A DNA stretch of 64,000 nt. It comes from Narthecium ossifragum. Taxonomy: Eukaryota; Streptophyta; Magnoliopsida; Dioscoreales; Nartheciaceae. The position numbers and the translations under genes are program-made. The stretch is from contig OY986963.1 in NCBI GenBank assembly GCA_963920575.1, forward strand, positions 4,812,896 through 4,876,895, read 5' to 3'. This document shows, piece after piece, positions 10,701-20,333 of the stretch. Under the pieces are notes generated by a model. It was not told where the DNA came from. It ran no database searches and saw only the letters and a program-made list of their open reading frames with translations. The first letter of the stretch is position 1, and every line of letters starts with the position of its first letter.

Positions 10701-11966
10701 TATCTTTCCACAAGTCGTGTGGGCTAATCTCTAGAGTTTGCCGGTAGGGCCAAGGGTTCGCCATTTCATTTGGAAACTACTCCGTGGGCGTGTGCCGTCG
10801 CGCGACTGCTTATGGAGAAGAGGTGTGATCCATGAACGATGGTGCCTGAGAGGGTGTGGGACTGTTGAATCGTTCCGCCATATGCTAGGGGATTGTTCTT
10901 TTGCAAATAGGTTCTGGAGTCTCCTCCTCCCATCATATGAGAGGTCATTGCAGGGCTGGAACCTCGATTGTATACTTCACTTGGTTACTGAATCCTCCTC
11001 TGCCAATGTGTCTAATAAATGGGTGAAGACACTGGCGGGGTACGGCCTGTGGCTACTGTGGAAGGATAGAAACGATGTCTTATGGCGAGGTGAAGGTGTC
11101 CCAGTGGAGTCACTCATATGGCGAACTCGAAGGTTAGCTGAGGAATTTTGGCGTGGGAAGGGGTGGAGCCGTGACCCGGGCTTTGTAGTTCATCAAAGAA
11201 GAGAGGTCGGATGTGCAGTGATACAAACTGATGGCTCTTGGGTGCATGGATCTATAGAGGCTGGCATTGGCATGGTCAGTTGGAGGGGTGATGGGACTCT
11301 GGAGTGGACAATTATGCAGAAAGTGCTTGCCAAAAGCAGTGACGAAGCTGAGTTAATGGCGATCTGGAAAGGGTTGGAGCAAGCAGTGGGGAGAGGCATT
11401 GGGAGGGTGATGGTGGAGTTTGATTCAAGGAATGCAATCAACTTCCTGAATGGAAGAGAGGTTTGGGATGTGGCGCTACAACCGATCCTCTGGAAAATTT
11501 GGAGTTTGAGTGCGAATCTGGGGGGGCTATCTTTGTGCATATCCCCCGTACCTCTAACGATACTATTGATGATCTTGCTCGTAAGGCTCGTATGGGAGCT
11601 GCTGATGAGCAGATAGTTGGTGTAATGTAACAGTGTGGTAAGCGTATGATGTAATGCCCAGCCAGTTTTGACTCAACTAAGCAAAAAAAAAAAAAAGAAA
11701 CATCAACATAAAAAAAATCAGCTTGAAACACAGAGGTGATCTTGATTTGCTTCAAACAGAAACAATAGAGAAATTGCAGAGAAATTTAGAAGAAAGAGAG
11801 AAAGATCATTACCCTGTTTGAAAGTCGAGAGGCCACGTGAACTAGACTGAGGAAATCTGCTAATAGATTTGCAAAAACAAGTATGTGCAGTTGGTAGTTC
11901 CTCAACCGCATATCTGGTGGAGCTGATAGGGATGCTAATGGCATGATCATGAATTGAATCCTTCAT
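4703..11966 (-). CDS. GEM-like GRAM-domain protein (four exons, LINE in intron 1)
   Basis: Exons in transcript order are 11813-11966, 5455-5538, 5005-5279 and 4703-4888. Their phases fit exactly and give 232 aa. Exon 1 encodes the N-terminus (MKDSIHDHAISIPISS). Exon 2 encodes KVEFSVIGWMNKFSEKANN. Exon 3 carries the GRAM core: SLGSKISETMKGKLSLG, AGGVQRVFERVFSV, GEKLLKASQCYLSTTAGPIA, then FMSTQKIAFLSDR. Exon 4 has VVIPLRRVKMANSSENL and FEFWFMGLINYQKS. This matches the plant GEM-like/ABA-responsive family, whose GRAM domain is a putative lipid- or protein-binding module; some members act in epidermal patterning and ABA responses. Intron 1 is about 6.3 kb because a LINE sits in it in the opposite orientation. 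Both splice sites of that intron remain intact (GTAATG, TGCAG), so expression is possible. Confidence 0.85.
5608..7600 (+). pseudogene. LINE ORF1 (DUF4283 and CCHC knuckle), two frameshifts
   Basis: ORF1 starts at 5608 with a Lys/Arg-rich segment, then a DUF4283-type domain (about 6040-6320; ESERLNSAWRNTLLGKFTGK, GIFVFKFSNAEDRDLV, GGPWSVEGRLLSL). The frame shifts by one near 6358 (FKDL to LEMHEEGAL) and a zinc knuckle follows at 6576-6617, C-NK-C-RRVD-H-RGSG-C, a perfect CX2CX4HX4C. A basic Arg/Gly-rich tail follows. A second shift near 7228, in a GGGG run, leads to the stop at 7598-7600. ORF1 proteins of plant L1 elements bind element RNA. The stop overlaps the presumed ORF2 ATG (7594). As sequenced, no full ORF1 product can be made. 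Confidence 0.85.
7594..11630 (+). pseudogene. LINE ORF2 (endonuclease, RT, RNase H) with frameshifts and one stop
   Basis: The ATG at 7594 opens TIAWNCRGVG, the usual L1 endonuclease start. A slip in a G run near 7657 is needed to reach RELAPDLVFIID. The endonuclease carries LMGDFNAIVAPYEKRGG and GSDHCPLVL. A further shift near 9110 joins to NPRVIKDFRPISLCNVSYKI, where the reverse transcriptase begins; the YADD box is at 9655-9666. An in-frame TAG at 10732-10734 precedes SLPVGPRVRHFIWKLLRGR, probably a former TGG codon. A C-terminal RNase H domain follows (TDGSW, DEAELMAIWKGL, VEFDS). A last shift in GGGGGG near 11520 is needed to read FVHIPRTSNDTIDDLARKAR to the TAA at 11630. Four or more lesions make it non-autonomous as assembled. 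Confidence 0.85.
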
Positions 11967-13078
11967 CTCAACCGAAACTTCTGTTATCTTCCGGCCTCTC
12001 TGAGATTATTGTTCGTCTAAGAACTGATTACTGCTGCAAATGCTTGGCAGCGAGGCCAATTTATAAGATGAAGCAACCTATTGGATTTAACATAAAGCAA
12101 AATAAAAGTGGTTGGCTTCGTCACCCTGTCGTGTTGCAGAGTCATCATCAGCTCATCAAGAATAAAGGCATGATGAAGAATTCGGGAAAGTAAAGCAAGA
12201 TGAAATGCTTCCTGATGCTTTTGACATCACCTTCAGAAGGTTTACCAAGTTCCAGTACGTCTTTTGTATAAGTTGTTCATCATTCTTTAATGAGACTTCA
12301 TTCTTCCATTGCTGTTTAATTTCTCCATTGTCTCTTTGTGGTCCTTGAAGAAGAACTTTATGGCATGCATGTGGCACTGATGTGGAGCTATTAAGTCATT
12401 GTCTCAGCTTATTCAGCACTGACTCACCCTATTGAGAAGCCTTCTTTGCTGATTGATGTCTTTTAATCAGGAAGGCTTTATGCAGGATAGCAGCTCATAG
12501 GATCAATGCCTGCCACAAAATGGAAACTTAAGAGAACTGCACCAGACAAAAGAAGTGTAGTAGTCTTCTAAAGTTATAAGTCATCGATCACATGGTTACC
12601 AAGGAGGAACTTCATCAACAACCAAAAGGAAGGTTCATGAAGAAAGAAGAACAACTTCTCCTTGATTTTTACTCCAAGAACAAGATTCCATAGAGATGTA
12701 AGATCGATCGTCCGATCGATAGATCAATCGAACAGCATATGTGACAGGGAATTAGAAGATGAAAATAAGGATTAAAGGTATTCCTAGAAGCATTAATTTC
12801 CACATTGCAAATAAATTCTGGACAAATAAAAGAGTAAAAATCAAAGCTAAGAAACAGAGCTAGCTAGAGAAAGGAGTGTGGAGCACCTGAAAATATTTCT
12901 CTCTCTGTATACATGCTTGAAAGAGCTAGAAGTTGAACATAGAGGGACTCAGTCTAAAAAATTCTAATGTAATTGGCAGCTTAGATCAAAATAAATCCTA
13001 AAAAACTCTTCCTTTCAAACTCAAAAAACTAGATGATCCTCAACACAAGCAAGCATGCATGGATCTGCACATAAGGCC
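11967..13078. other. GEM-like upstream region and spacer
   Basis: This is the presumed promoter of the minus-strand GEM-like gene and the 3' flank of Kunitz 2. A palindromic cluster of GATCGATCGTCCGATCGATAGATC is centred near 12710. Short open frames (for example 11954-12193) show no family features. No other gene was recognised. Confidence 0.5.
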
Positions 13079-13693
13079 TCAAAAAGATGGAATCCTCTTC
13101 TTAAACATGACCGGGAAGGGCACGCCATTCAAACCCAACCACCTCTTGCCGCCCTCATCAAACACCCCCATATCCCCACACAAAACCTTGCAAAAGTTGC
13201 ACACCATGGGGCAAAACACCAGCTTGTAGTCACCCCCAGTCCTCTCTATCTTGAACCAGTTGCTCAGCGTCTTCGGGCCCGGATTCCCCTTGACTCCGCC
13301 GGTCACCACGTACCGCTCCCCCGTGGCCGCATCGACGCCGCCGAGCCGCCAGACCGTCGACTGCACGCAGATGGTCGCCGCGGCGAACGCCACATTGAGA
13401 TCCGTCGACAGCTTCACCGCCTTGTCGGTGGCGTTGACCGGCGAGAAGGTTATGGGGAGGCCGTCGTCCAGCTCGGAGAACTGTTGGGCCACTGTGAGGG
13501 GGCATGGCGCGGCCCGGCTCGCGGCGGTCAGTCCGCCGCCTCGGCCGCGGATGACCGGCAGGACGTAGTACTCCGTTCCGGGCAAAAGCTCATCGCCGGC
13601 GATGTCGCGGACTGTGTCGTCTAAGGTGGCGGTGAGAGGTGAGAGGATAAAGTATGAGATTGAGAAGAGGAGGATTGCATGTTTCGTGATCAT
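13079..13693 (-). CDS. Kunitz (STI)-type inhibitor, copy 2
   Basis: Intronless, 204 aa from the ATG at 13693 (MITKHAILLFSIS), giving an N-terminal signal peptide; an ATG 13 codons upstream is less likely. The signature region reads VRDIAGDELLPGTEYYVLPV, followed by APCPLTVAQQFSEL, ICVQSTVWRLGG, NWFKIER, YKLVFCP and CGDMGVF, so it is a complete STI-fold protein. It normally ends VMFKKRIPSF where copy 1 has a lysine run. From the middle of the protein to near the C-terminus it is almost identical to the copy at 3.0 kb, while the first third is clearly diverged (IRGRGGGLTAAS against ACGQGGGLTLAS). The reactive loop of STI inhibitors generally lies in the first half, so specificities may differ. 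A secreted protease inhibitor role is family inference. Confidence 0.87.
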   Translation of the reverse strand: MITKHAILLFSISYFILSPLTATLDDTVRDIAGDELLPGTEYYVLPVIRGRGGGLTAASRAAPCPLTVAQQFSELDDGLPITFSPVNATDKAVKLSTDLNVAFAAATICVQSTVWRLGGVDAATGERYVVTGGVKGNPGPKTLSNWFKIERTGGDYKLVFCPMVCNFCKVLCGDMGVFDEGGKRWLGLNGVPFPVMFKKRIPSF

Positions 13694-14149
13694 GGCTGCT
13701 GTCTGATGAGATCTTTGAATAAATGGATGCATATCTATAGATATTTAGATATAGATTTTAGGAGACGAAGATAAGATTTCACGTGGTGATATCATTAAGG
13801 AGAGTTATTACTTATTAGTGTTATGCATGCATGATCCTTGTCTGGCTGCTATTTTTGGATGGGAAGCATCTGGTGGCTGGGAATAATGAATGCAAAATTG
13901 GTAGGCTTGGAGAGCAGCATGTTAAAAGATAAGGTTGTATACTGTGGGACGTGATTTGTTTCGCTGGAAATTAATATATTGTGCCAAAAAAAAGTTTGAA
14001 AGTGTTAATAGACTTGGATTAAGAGTCTTATGATCTTATCCTTATGATGTATATCGTCTAGAAGAGTCTAACTTTGACTTGTTTGATGGTCATCTTTTCA
14101 TTAATAAAAAAAAGACACGTGGTTATCCTGAACGTATTTTTCAGGGATT

Positions 14150-14474
14150 TTTATAAGAATAAAGATTTGTGTATATAATTACGTTGCATGTGCATTCCTC
14201 GAATCGATAGTGAGATATCGATTGACTGATCTAGTCTATCGGTAGTGTAGTGTTCTACCGATTGACTAGATCAATTAATCAGTATCTCACTACCGATTCG
14301 ATCATTGGTACATTCAATCGGTAGGTATATATCGATCAATTGATCTAGTAAATCAGTATTGTTCTATCGATGAATTAGATCAATTGATCGATATCTCACT
14401 ACCGATTGAAAGGCATGTGCAATATATATGGTCCGGTCCATGTACATGAGTCGCAAGTCTTTTCATAAAAATGC
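14150..14474. mobile_element. foldback MITE-like element, copy B
   Basis: GAATAAAGATTTGTG, TTGCATGTGCATTCC and AATCGATAGTGAGATATCGA on the left return as the inverted complement on the right (AGTGAGATATCGATCAATTG read from the opposite strand). The interior is a series of ATCGGTA and TGATCTAGT words shared with copy A. It ends just upstream of the NAC remnant. There is no ORF. Confidence 0.65.
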
Positions 14475-14491
14475 TCAGAAGAATCTTCGAC

Positions 14492-15715
14492 ATGCAGCCG
14501 GTGCTGGTGCCGGTGCCACCGCCGATGGGTCTGCCGGAGAATAGGCCTTTTAAGTTCCCTGCAGGTTATAGATTCCAACCGCATGACGACGAGCTTGTGT
14601 TACACTACTTGAAAGGAAATTAAGAATTTGAACCCAACGGGAGAAGAATCATATGGTTTTGTTCATGAGGTCAACCAGCTTTACGACCACAACCCGGAGC
14701 ATCTCGTTGGTATGTTCTTAATTATATGTTCATCATAGCTTGATTTTTCCTTTCTTTTTTTAATGAAACTAAGTTCATTGTTTTGTTGTCATTGTTGCCA
14801 AAATAAGTCATTATCTTACATAGTTTTAGAACTGAAGACAGTGAAGAGGGTAGACAAAAGGAAATACAGACAGGATATATAATTAGGAATTTAAGGAGAT
14901 GTATGAGAATCTTCTAATAACTTTAGTAACTTTTTCACGGTTGTCGAAGAAACAATAGGCACGAGATGTTTTTTTGTAATTGAACTAAAATTTCAGGGTT
15001 CCCAATGTAATTAATTACTATGAAAGAAATAAAGAAGCATGAGAGATTTCTACACACTTGGTTCAATTTTCTTAATGCAAATTCCCTATTCCATGTGATT
15101 TATGTTAATGCAGATTAAAAACCTTCCAATTGAAGGAACTCTCCTCCTCGACTCATTGTATTGAATCCTTTGTTTTAAGAGTATATATATCTAATTTTTG
15201 TATATGCATATCGTATGTAATGATATATATATACTAGTTCTATCCCCTGCCACATGGCAGGGTAACCACCATCTCCCCTCACCTCCCTCATAACTCCCCA
15301 CTAACCCCCCTAACTCCTCCCTTCCCCACTATTACCCCATCCACATCAGCAGCCACATAGGACTAAGCCTGTCACATAGGATGTCAATAGGACAACCAAA
15401 GGTTAACTTATAACCATGCTCCTCTATATATATATATATATATATATATGCTCAAAATTGTTTAAAAAACTAATGTGTTTTTCTTGTAGTTTGTTGATTC
15501 CCAGAAATTTACAAGATATGGGGACAAAATAGGTGGTACTTCTTTACTCGAAGAGAACAAAATAGGTGGTACTTCTTTATTGGAAGGTCACTGGAGCAGA
15601 TAAAAAAGTTCTTGATCACCTTGGAAAGGAAGTTGGAGTGAGATCGAAAAACGTTGGACTTTTACAAAGGATCTTCAAGAAAAGGTGTCAAGAATGCACG
15701 AGTATATTTATCTAG
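14492..15715 (+). pseudogene. decayed NAC transcription factor gene
   Basis: An ATG at 14492 leads to FKFPAGYRFQPHDDELVLHY, a NAC subdomain A, then a stop after KGN. Shifted frames continue with GFVHEVNQLYDHNPEHLV up to a GTATGT donor near 14709, where NAC genes usually have an intron. Around 15530-15715 further NAC pieces occur in different frames: RWYFFTRRE, YWKVTGADKKVLDHLGKEVG and KTLDFYKGSSRKGVKNA. A 33-bp direct duplication (15524-15556, repeated from 15557) interrupts the subdomain C/D junction. A Helitron-like element lies in the presumed intron. NAC proteins are plant DNA-binding regulators; this copy cannot encode one. No DNA-binding function should be assumed. Confidence 0.75.
15234..15448 (-). 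mobile_element. Helitron-like non-autonomous element, copy 2
   Basis: Read on the minus strand it contains GGTTATAAGTTAACC, CCTATGTGG-type blocks and GAGGTGAGGGGAGATGG, then the hairpin CCTGCCA-TG-TGGCAGG, twelve bases, CTAG and a T. This is the best preserved 3' end of the family. The 5' side runs into a TA microsatellite (15425-15449), so its start is uncertain. It lies in the intron region of the NAC remnant. Confidence 0.6.
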
Positions 15716-15940
15716 ATGGTACTGATGAGCCTAAATCAGATGTTCCTTTATAGCATGAAAATTGATACAGTGGTCACTAATTGTTGTAATATTGGTTTCT
15801 GTTGTGTTTTTCCAGTTGCCTGAATGGGCTTTATGCACCGTCATGAGAAAAAGAGGAAGCGAGGGAAAATAAGAAGAAGGTGAAGCCAAACCCAAGACAC
15901 CTAAAAAAAGGGCAGCCAAACCAAGTGCATCTCTTGATGC

Positions 15941-15974
15941 TTTTTTTTTTTTTTTTTTTTTTGATGAGTTGAGC
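15941..15974 (-). mobile_element. 34-bp LINE tail insertion with 17-bp duplication
   Basis: T22 followed by GATGAGTTGAGC sits between two perfect copies of AGTGCATCTCTTGATGC (15924-15940 and 15975-15991). On the minus strand the insert is GCTCAACTCATC plus poly(A), the extreme 3' end of a LINE. The same 12-nt tail ends the longer insertion at 38.8 kb, which supports this reading. Confidence 0.8.
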
Positions 15975-16638
15975 AGTGCATCTCTTGATGCTGAGACTGC
16001 AAAAAAAGTCAGCACTTTGATGTGCTTCTCAACTCTTTTTCGTCAGATGATGATGCAAATAATTCTTTCTACTTTTAATGTAGCGGTCATTAATTTAAGG
16101 TAATAATACCTTTCTTAGATCGTTTAGGATAGATGTCTGAGTTTCTAATTAGGGCTTGCAATTTGTTATTAAGTTGTATATATGAACGCAGTTGAAGTGT
16201 TGGATCTTCAGCTTCTGTCTGGGTAGAAGCTGGTAGAAGTGGTCCTTAATTTAGGATATTTGAGCCTGTCTCGTATATAAATGGTATTGGATTAATTTGT
16301 CACCCGCGCCTTTGTTTGTTTAGTTTGTTCATTTGTTTTGATACATTCCCTTTGACAGTCTTCAGAGTTGAGATCCAATGGGCAGGTGTAGTTGGATCCT
16401 TCTAATTGCATTCACAGCTAAAAGCGAGCTCATAGCTTATGGTGTGTAGAACTAACTGTGGATCCAAAGACATGCACATTATTTTGTGGTAACTGGTAGA
16501 GATTAGTATGTTAGTAAGATTGCCTAGCACTCTTGCCCGGATCAATTTGCATAGGAATCATTTTCATGCATTCAAATCTAAGACCTCCATATCTGTGGTT
16601 TTTTCCTAGGAACACCCATCAAAATAAATTTAATTATA

Positions 16639-16794
16639 TCATCATTTTATAGAGATATGGTTATAAATTAACCTTTCAATGTCCTATGTGGAGCCTACGT
16701 GGAGGAGGAGTTAGTGGAGGAGAAAAGGGGTTAATGAGGAGTTATTGGGGAATGTGAGGAGAGAGGGTAGTTATCCTGTCAGGGGACTTACTAG
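16639..16794 (+). mobile_element. Helitron-like non-autonomous element, copy 3
   Basis: It begins TCATCATTTTATAG after an A, carries GATATGGTTATAAATTAACC and TCCTATGTGGAGCCTACGTGG, and ends with a decayed hairpin (CCTGTCAGGGG), ACTTA, CTAG and a host T. An insertion between A and T without target duplication fits a Helitron. It is shorter than copy 1. Confidence 0.55.
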
Positions 16795-17451
16795 TATCTA
16801 TATCTATATAGGATCTCATTTACATACATGCATCTATATAACAGATGGACTCGGAATTTAAAATAATAAAAATAATTTTTAAAAAAAAGTATAAAATGTT
16901 GGATAGAAATGACCCCCCGACTCTATTTTTACGCTTAAAAAAACAGAGAGGTGTTTGTTTGGCCAAGATGCATTCAAATAACCAGGGAAGATATTTTCAA
17001 TTACTCAGAATGGTGATATGAGATCTTGAAGTTTATGCATATTTTTGACATTAATGGCCGTAATCAAGCAAGGAGACAAATATTTGGACGCTCTTTTAAA
17101 GTTTTGGAACAGGAGGCTTTTGAAGAAGCAGCAACTCAACTGCAAAGTACCATCCAATAATTTCCAGAGAAACCAAACTTAAGCAAATGGGCAGCTTACT
17201 ACTAGCTACAATCTAAACTTAAGAGAAACCCTTATCCTGAGAAACAAACTTCAGCTTTTAAAAGAAAATCACATCGACTTGTTTCTAAAATTCCAGGAAC
17301 TAAAGAGACCAGCAGAGCATAGACCAGAGTAATAATTTCCAGAGAAACCAAACTATGTACAACAGTAAACACAGGATAAATACTTTGTATTAATATATAG
17401 AGTGGCCAAAAGCCAGAATGCACCTCCCCAATCTGCTCTTCTGATCGGGTT
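16795..17451. other. spacer and 3' flank of the LRR gene
   Basis: AT-rich sequence containing the likely 3' UTR of the minus-strand LRR gene. A direct repeat of TAATTTCCAGAGAAACCAAAC occurs near 17158 and 17331. No gene was seen. Confidence 0.5.
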
Positions 17452-19691
17452 TCAGAAGAATGCATCAACTATAGGATCTGTCTCTGATAAGCCACCATTG
17501 AAGTTCACTCTACAAGATACAGGGAACTGCACGCCAGCTTGGTCACAGCCTTCTTTTGTGACATGCGGGCAAGACCTCACGTCGAGGTACTCCAATGATT
17601 TGCAGAACTGAAACATTGTAATTATTCCTGAAACTGTAATTCTCGGGCAATTGTTGACCAACAAAACTCTCAGAACTGAGGCGGAACTTTCCCTAGATAA
17701 TGCTTGGAAGCCCAAATCTGTTACTCTATCACAGCATCTAATGTCAAGGGCCTCTAGAAATGGACAACTTGAAAGGACGCAGCTCAAGGACACGTCAGTT
17801 AATTTTAAGCACCAATCCATCCTTAAAGTCCTCAAAGTGTGACGACAGGCGAGAGCTAGAGATCTTATAGCATCATCAGAGACGTCACGGCACCCACCAA
17901 TTACTAGTGTCTCGAGGTTTTGACATGAGTTGCACAAAGTATCGACAGACCTGTCACCAACTTTACAGCAATCCAACAATTTTAGGATCCTCAGTGATGA
18001 AGCACAAACCTCAGCAACTCTTGACACACCAACATCACCAATCTTATTGCATTTGCTGACATCTAGGGACTTAATGCGCCGGCACCCCTCAACCAGAATT
18101 GAAAGTCCATGGTTGGTGATATTTACACAGCCTGACACCCGCAGGTCTTCGAGCTGAAGACAGTTCTTAGACAGAGCTTCAAGTAGATTATCTGTTACAA
18201 GTCTGCAGCTATCCAGGTGCATTTTTTTCAAATTACAACAACCTGTTGCAATTGCCACCAATCCCTTGTCTGTTAGCTTTCTGCAGCCAGAGACATCTAA
18301 GGATTGCAGACATGGAAGCTCATTTCCCAATGCTATGAGCCCAGCATCAGAAATCCCTACAAAATTGCAAGGTTATTCTAGTTAAAAGTTCAGCTCAAAT
18401 GAATTCCTTAATAGAAACATTGAAAAATCACATATTTTCAAATAATGAGTTTGTAAATCAAATTCTTCCTCATGTTCAACAATAGACAAAAATACATATG
18501 CTGCCCCATGTTTTACAGTTCGGCAATACAAAAAATTGGCGGTTTAGCAACTAATATAGCGGCAATTTAATCAAACCATATCTCATCAATCACTCCTAAG
18601 ATAGTCAAGTAAACTAACATTCAGTAGTTGATAAACTAAATTGGCATCGACATCTAATATACAGATTGCTAAAGTAGGAAACTCAGTGGTCGCTGTTAAC
18701 GTATAAAAACACATATCGAACTATAAACTGACATTAATATTGTCAAAAAACCAAGAAATTGCATAATAGACAATTATTCCAATAAATCTTCCTCTATGAA
18801 CAGTATAAAGATTCTCTTGAAAAGACCAAAAATGATGAACTCACATAGAGCACAATCACGGCAATGGACCAAATAATAATTGCATAAAAAGGCATTAAGT
18901 AAAGCCTCAAATTCAGATTGACAATCAAAAATAAATTTCTAAAAAGCACAACCTCTACAGCGGTCAGCAGACACTCTACAGCACTTTCTTAAGACAAAAT
19001 CTGAAACCTAAAGAAAAAGAATAGTTACAACCAAAAGATCAAAAAAAAAAACCTGACACCTCTTAAGATTTGCAGGTTAAGCATTCTCAATCAACATTAA
19101 CTAACAGATAGTATTCACCTATTCGGAAACGATCGCCAACAGCCATCAACCAAAATCCCAAATTCACCCTAAAATTAACTCAAACTTACACTTCTTCCAT
19201 CTAGCAAATCGCAAAGGTTCGAATTTTCATCTCAAGCTAAGTAGGATCAGGTTTGGAAACCAAAATTTATCAAAAACAACCGACAAAAAAGAAGAAGAAA
19301 AACTCAATCTTTATTGCCATGCGAACTACAAAATCCTCGAAATAACATTAAATTACAAACCTTTACAGTTCTGAAGGCTAAGCGCCCTCAAGTTCCGGAA
19401 CCCCCGGGCAATCACCACGAGATCCGAGTCGGCCACTCCGGGGTAGAAAGACCGCGAGGCGGACTGGGAGAGATCGAGCTCGAGGAGGGCAGTAAAACGC
19501 TCGGCCATGCGCCGCAGCATGTCGGGTCCTGCGCGCGCGCGGAGCAGGCGCCGCTCGGAGCTCTGAACGCGGAGCCACCGCCGGCACACGAGCCCGAAGA
19601 CATCTCGCTCCTCCTCCCGCCCCAGCCGCGCTAGCACCAGTCGGAGTTCATCGTCGGTGAGCACCTCGTTGATGCACGCCGCCGCCGCCAT
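17452..19691 (-). CDS. F-box/LRR-like protein, At5g23340 type (two exons)
   Basis: Exon 1 is 19361-19691 and exon 2 is 17452-18356; phases fit and give 411 aa. Exon 1 encodes a degenerate F-box-like N-terminus (VLTDDELRLVLARLG, VFGLVCRRWLRVQSSERR, AGPDMLRRMAERF, LDLSQSASRSFYPGV). Exon 2 encodes a run of about eleven amino-acid/cysteine-type leucine-rich repeats, with units such as LQSLDVSGCRKLTDKGLVAI and LETLVIGGCRDVSDDAIRSL, ending VSCRVNFNGGL. This closely follows the Arabidopsis protein At5g23340 in order and length. LRR proteins of this class usually recognise substrates for SCF ubiquitin ligases; whether this weak F-box binds SKP1 is unknown. The intron (18357-19360) has standard borders. 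The first exon is GC-rich, as in monocots. Confidence 0.9.
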
Positions 19692-20333
19692 AAAATAAGA
19701 GATCTCGATACCAAGAACCCCCTAATGAGGGTTTTGGAGGAGATCTCTATGAAGGTAGTTAGGATTCCTTTGGGCGCTTGCTTAAGGAGCTTTTAAAGTG
19801 GATTTGTATCATAAGACGTGGAGCTACCCAACATTCCTTCGAAAAGGGACACGATATTACCAATAATTCCGAAATTGCCCTTAGGTAGGTGGGTGAACTT
19901 TGAATTCTATAATGTCTTCTAATCTTTCTGATTAACTTAACTTCAAGATGGGCTCTTCAATGAATCGAATGGGATTGGTTTTGGGTCGCAGCTGGGATAT
20001 TTATAACTGACTTGGATGAACTATATCTGATCAGAATAACTGTGCGAGATATAAAACTCTCTCTCAAAACATATACAAATGGAGAGCCAATTAAAGCCTC
20101 TTTAATTGAATAAGATCAGAGAGAAGACATGGAAACATGAGGAACTAAATTACATAAACATTGATCGTGATCGTAGAGCACACAATACAACATTCTGTTT
20201 CAGCACACAATCGCTGATACTAGCTTCACCCCTTCAAATACTTGGGATACCAACAACAACAACAACAACAACAACAAAAAGGCACAACAAACAAAGATAC
20301 AAACCAAGGAGCATGTATAATGATGCAATAACT
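19692..20333. other. upstream region of LRR gene; (CAA)n microsatellite
   Basis: The promoter side of the minus-strand LRR gene meets the 3' end of the minus-strand myosin gene. A (CAA)n run occupies 20251-20277, inside the probable myosin 3' UTR. No separate gene was seen. Confidence 0.55.

Larger units (their letters stand above)
5568..11696 (+). mobile_element. L1-type LINE, essentially full length, 6129 bp
   Basis: The element is bounded by a perfect 13-bp target site duplication, GAAACATCAACAT, at 5555-5567 and 11697-11709, and ends in A14. It carries ORF1 (nucleic-acid binding) and ORF2 (endonuclease, reverse transcriptase, RNase H) in order. This is the typical plant L1 layout produced by target-primed reverse transcription. 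Only about 40 nt precede ORF1, so the 5' UTR is short or slightly truncated. The perfect duplication suggests recent insertion, yet both ORFs carry frame breaks. It lies antisense in GEM-like intron 1. TAG at 10732-10734 interrupts the C-terminal part of ORF2. Confidence 0.93.
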
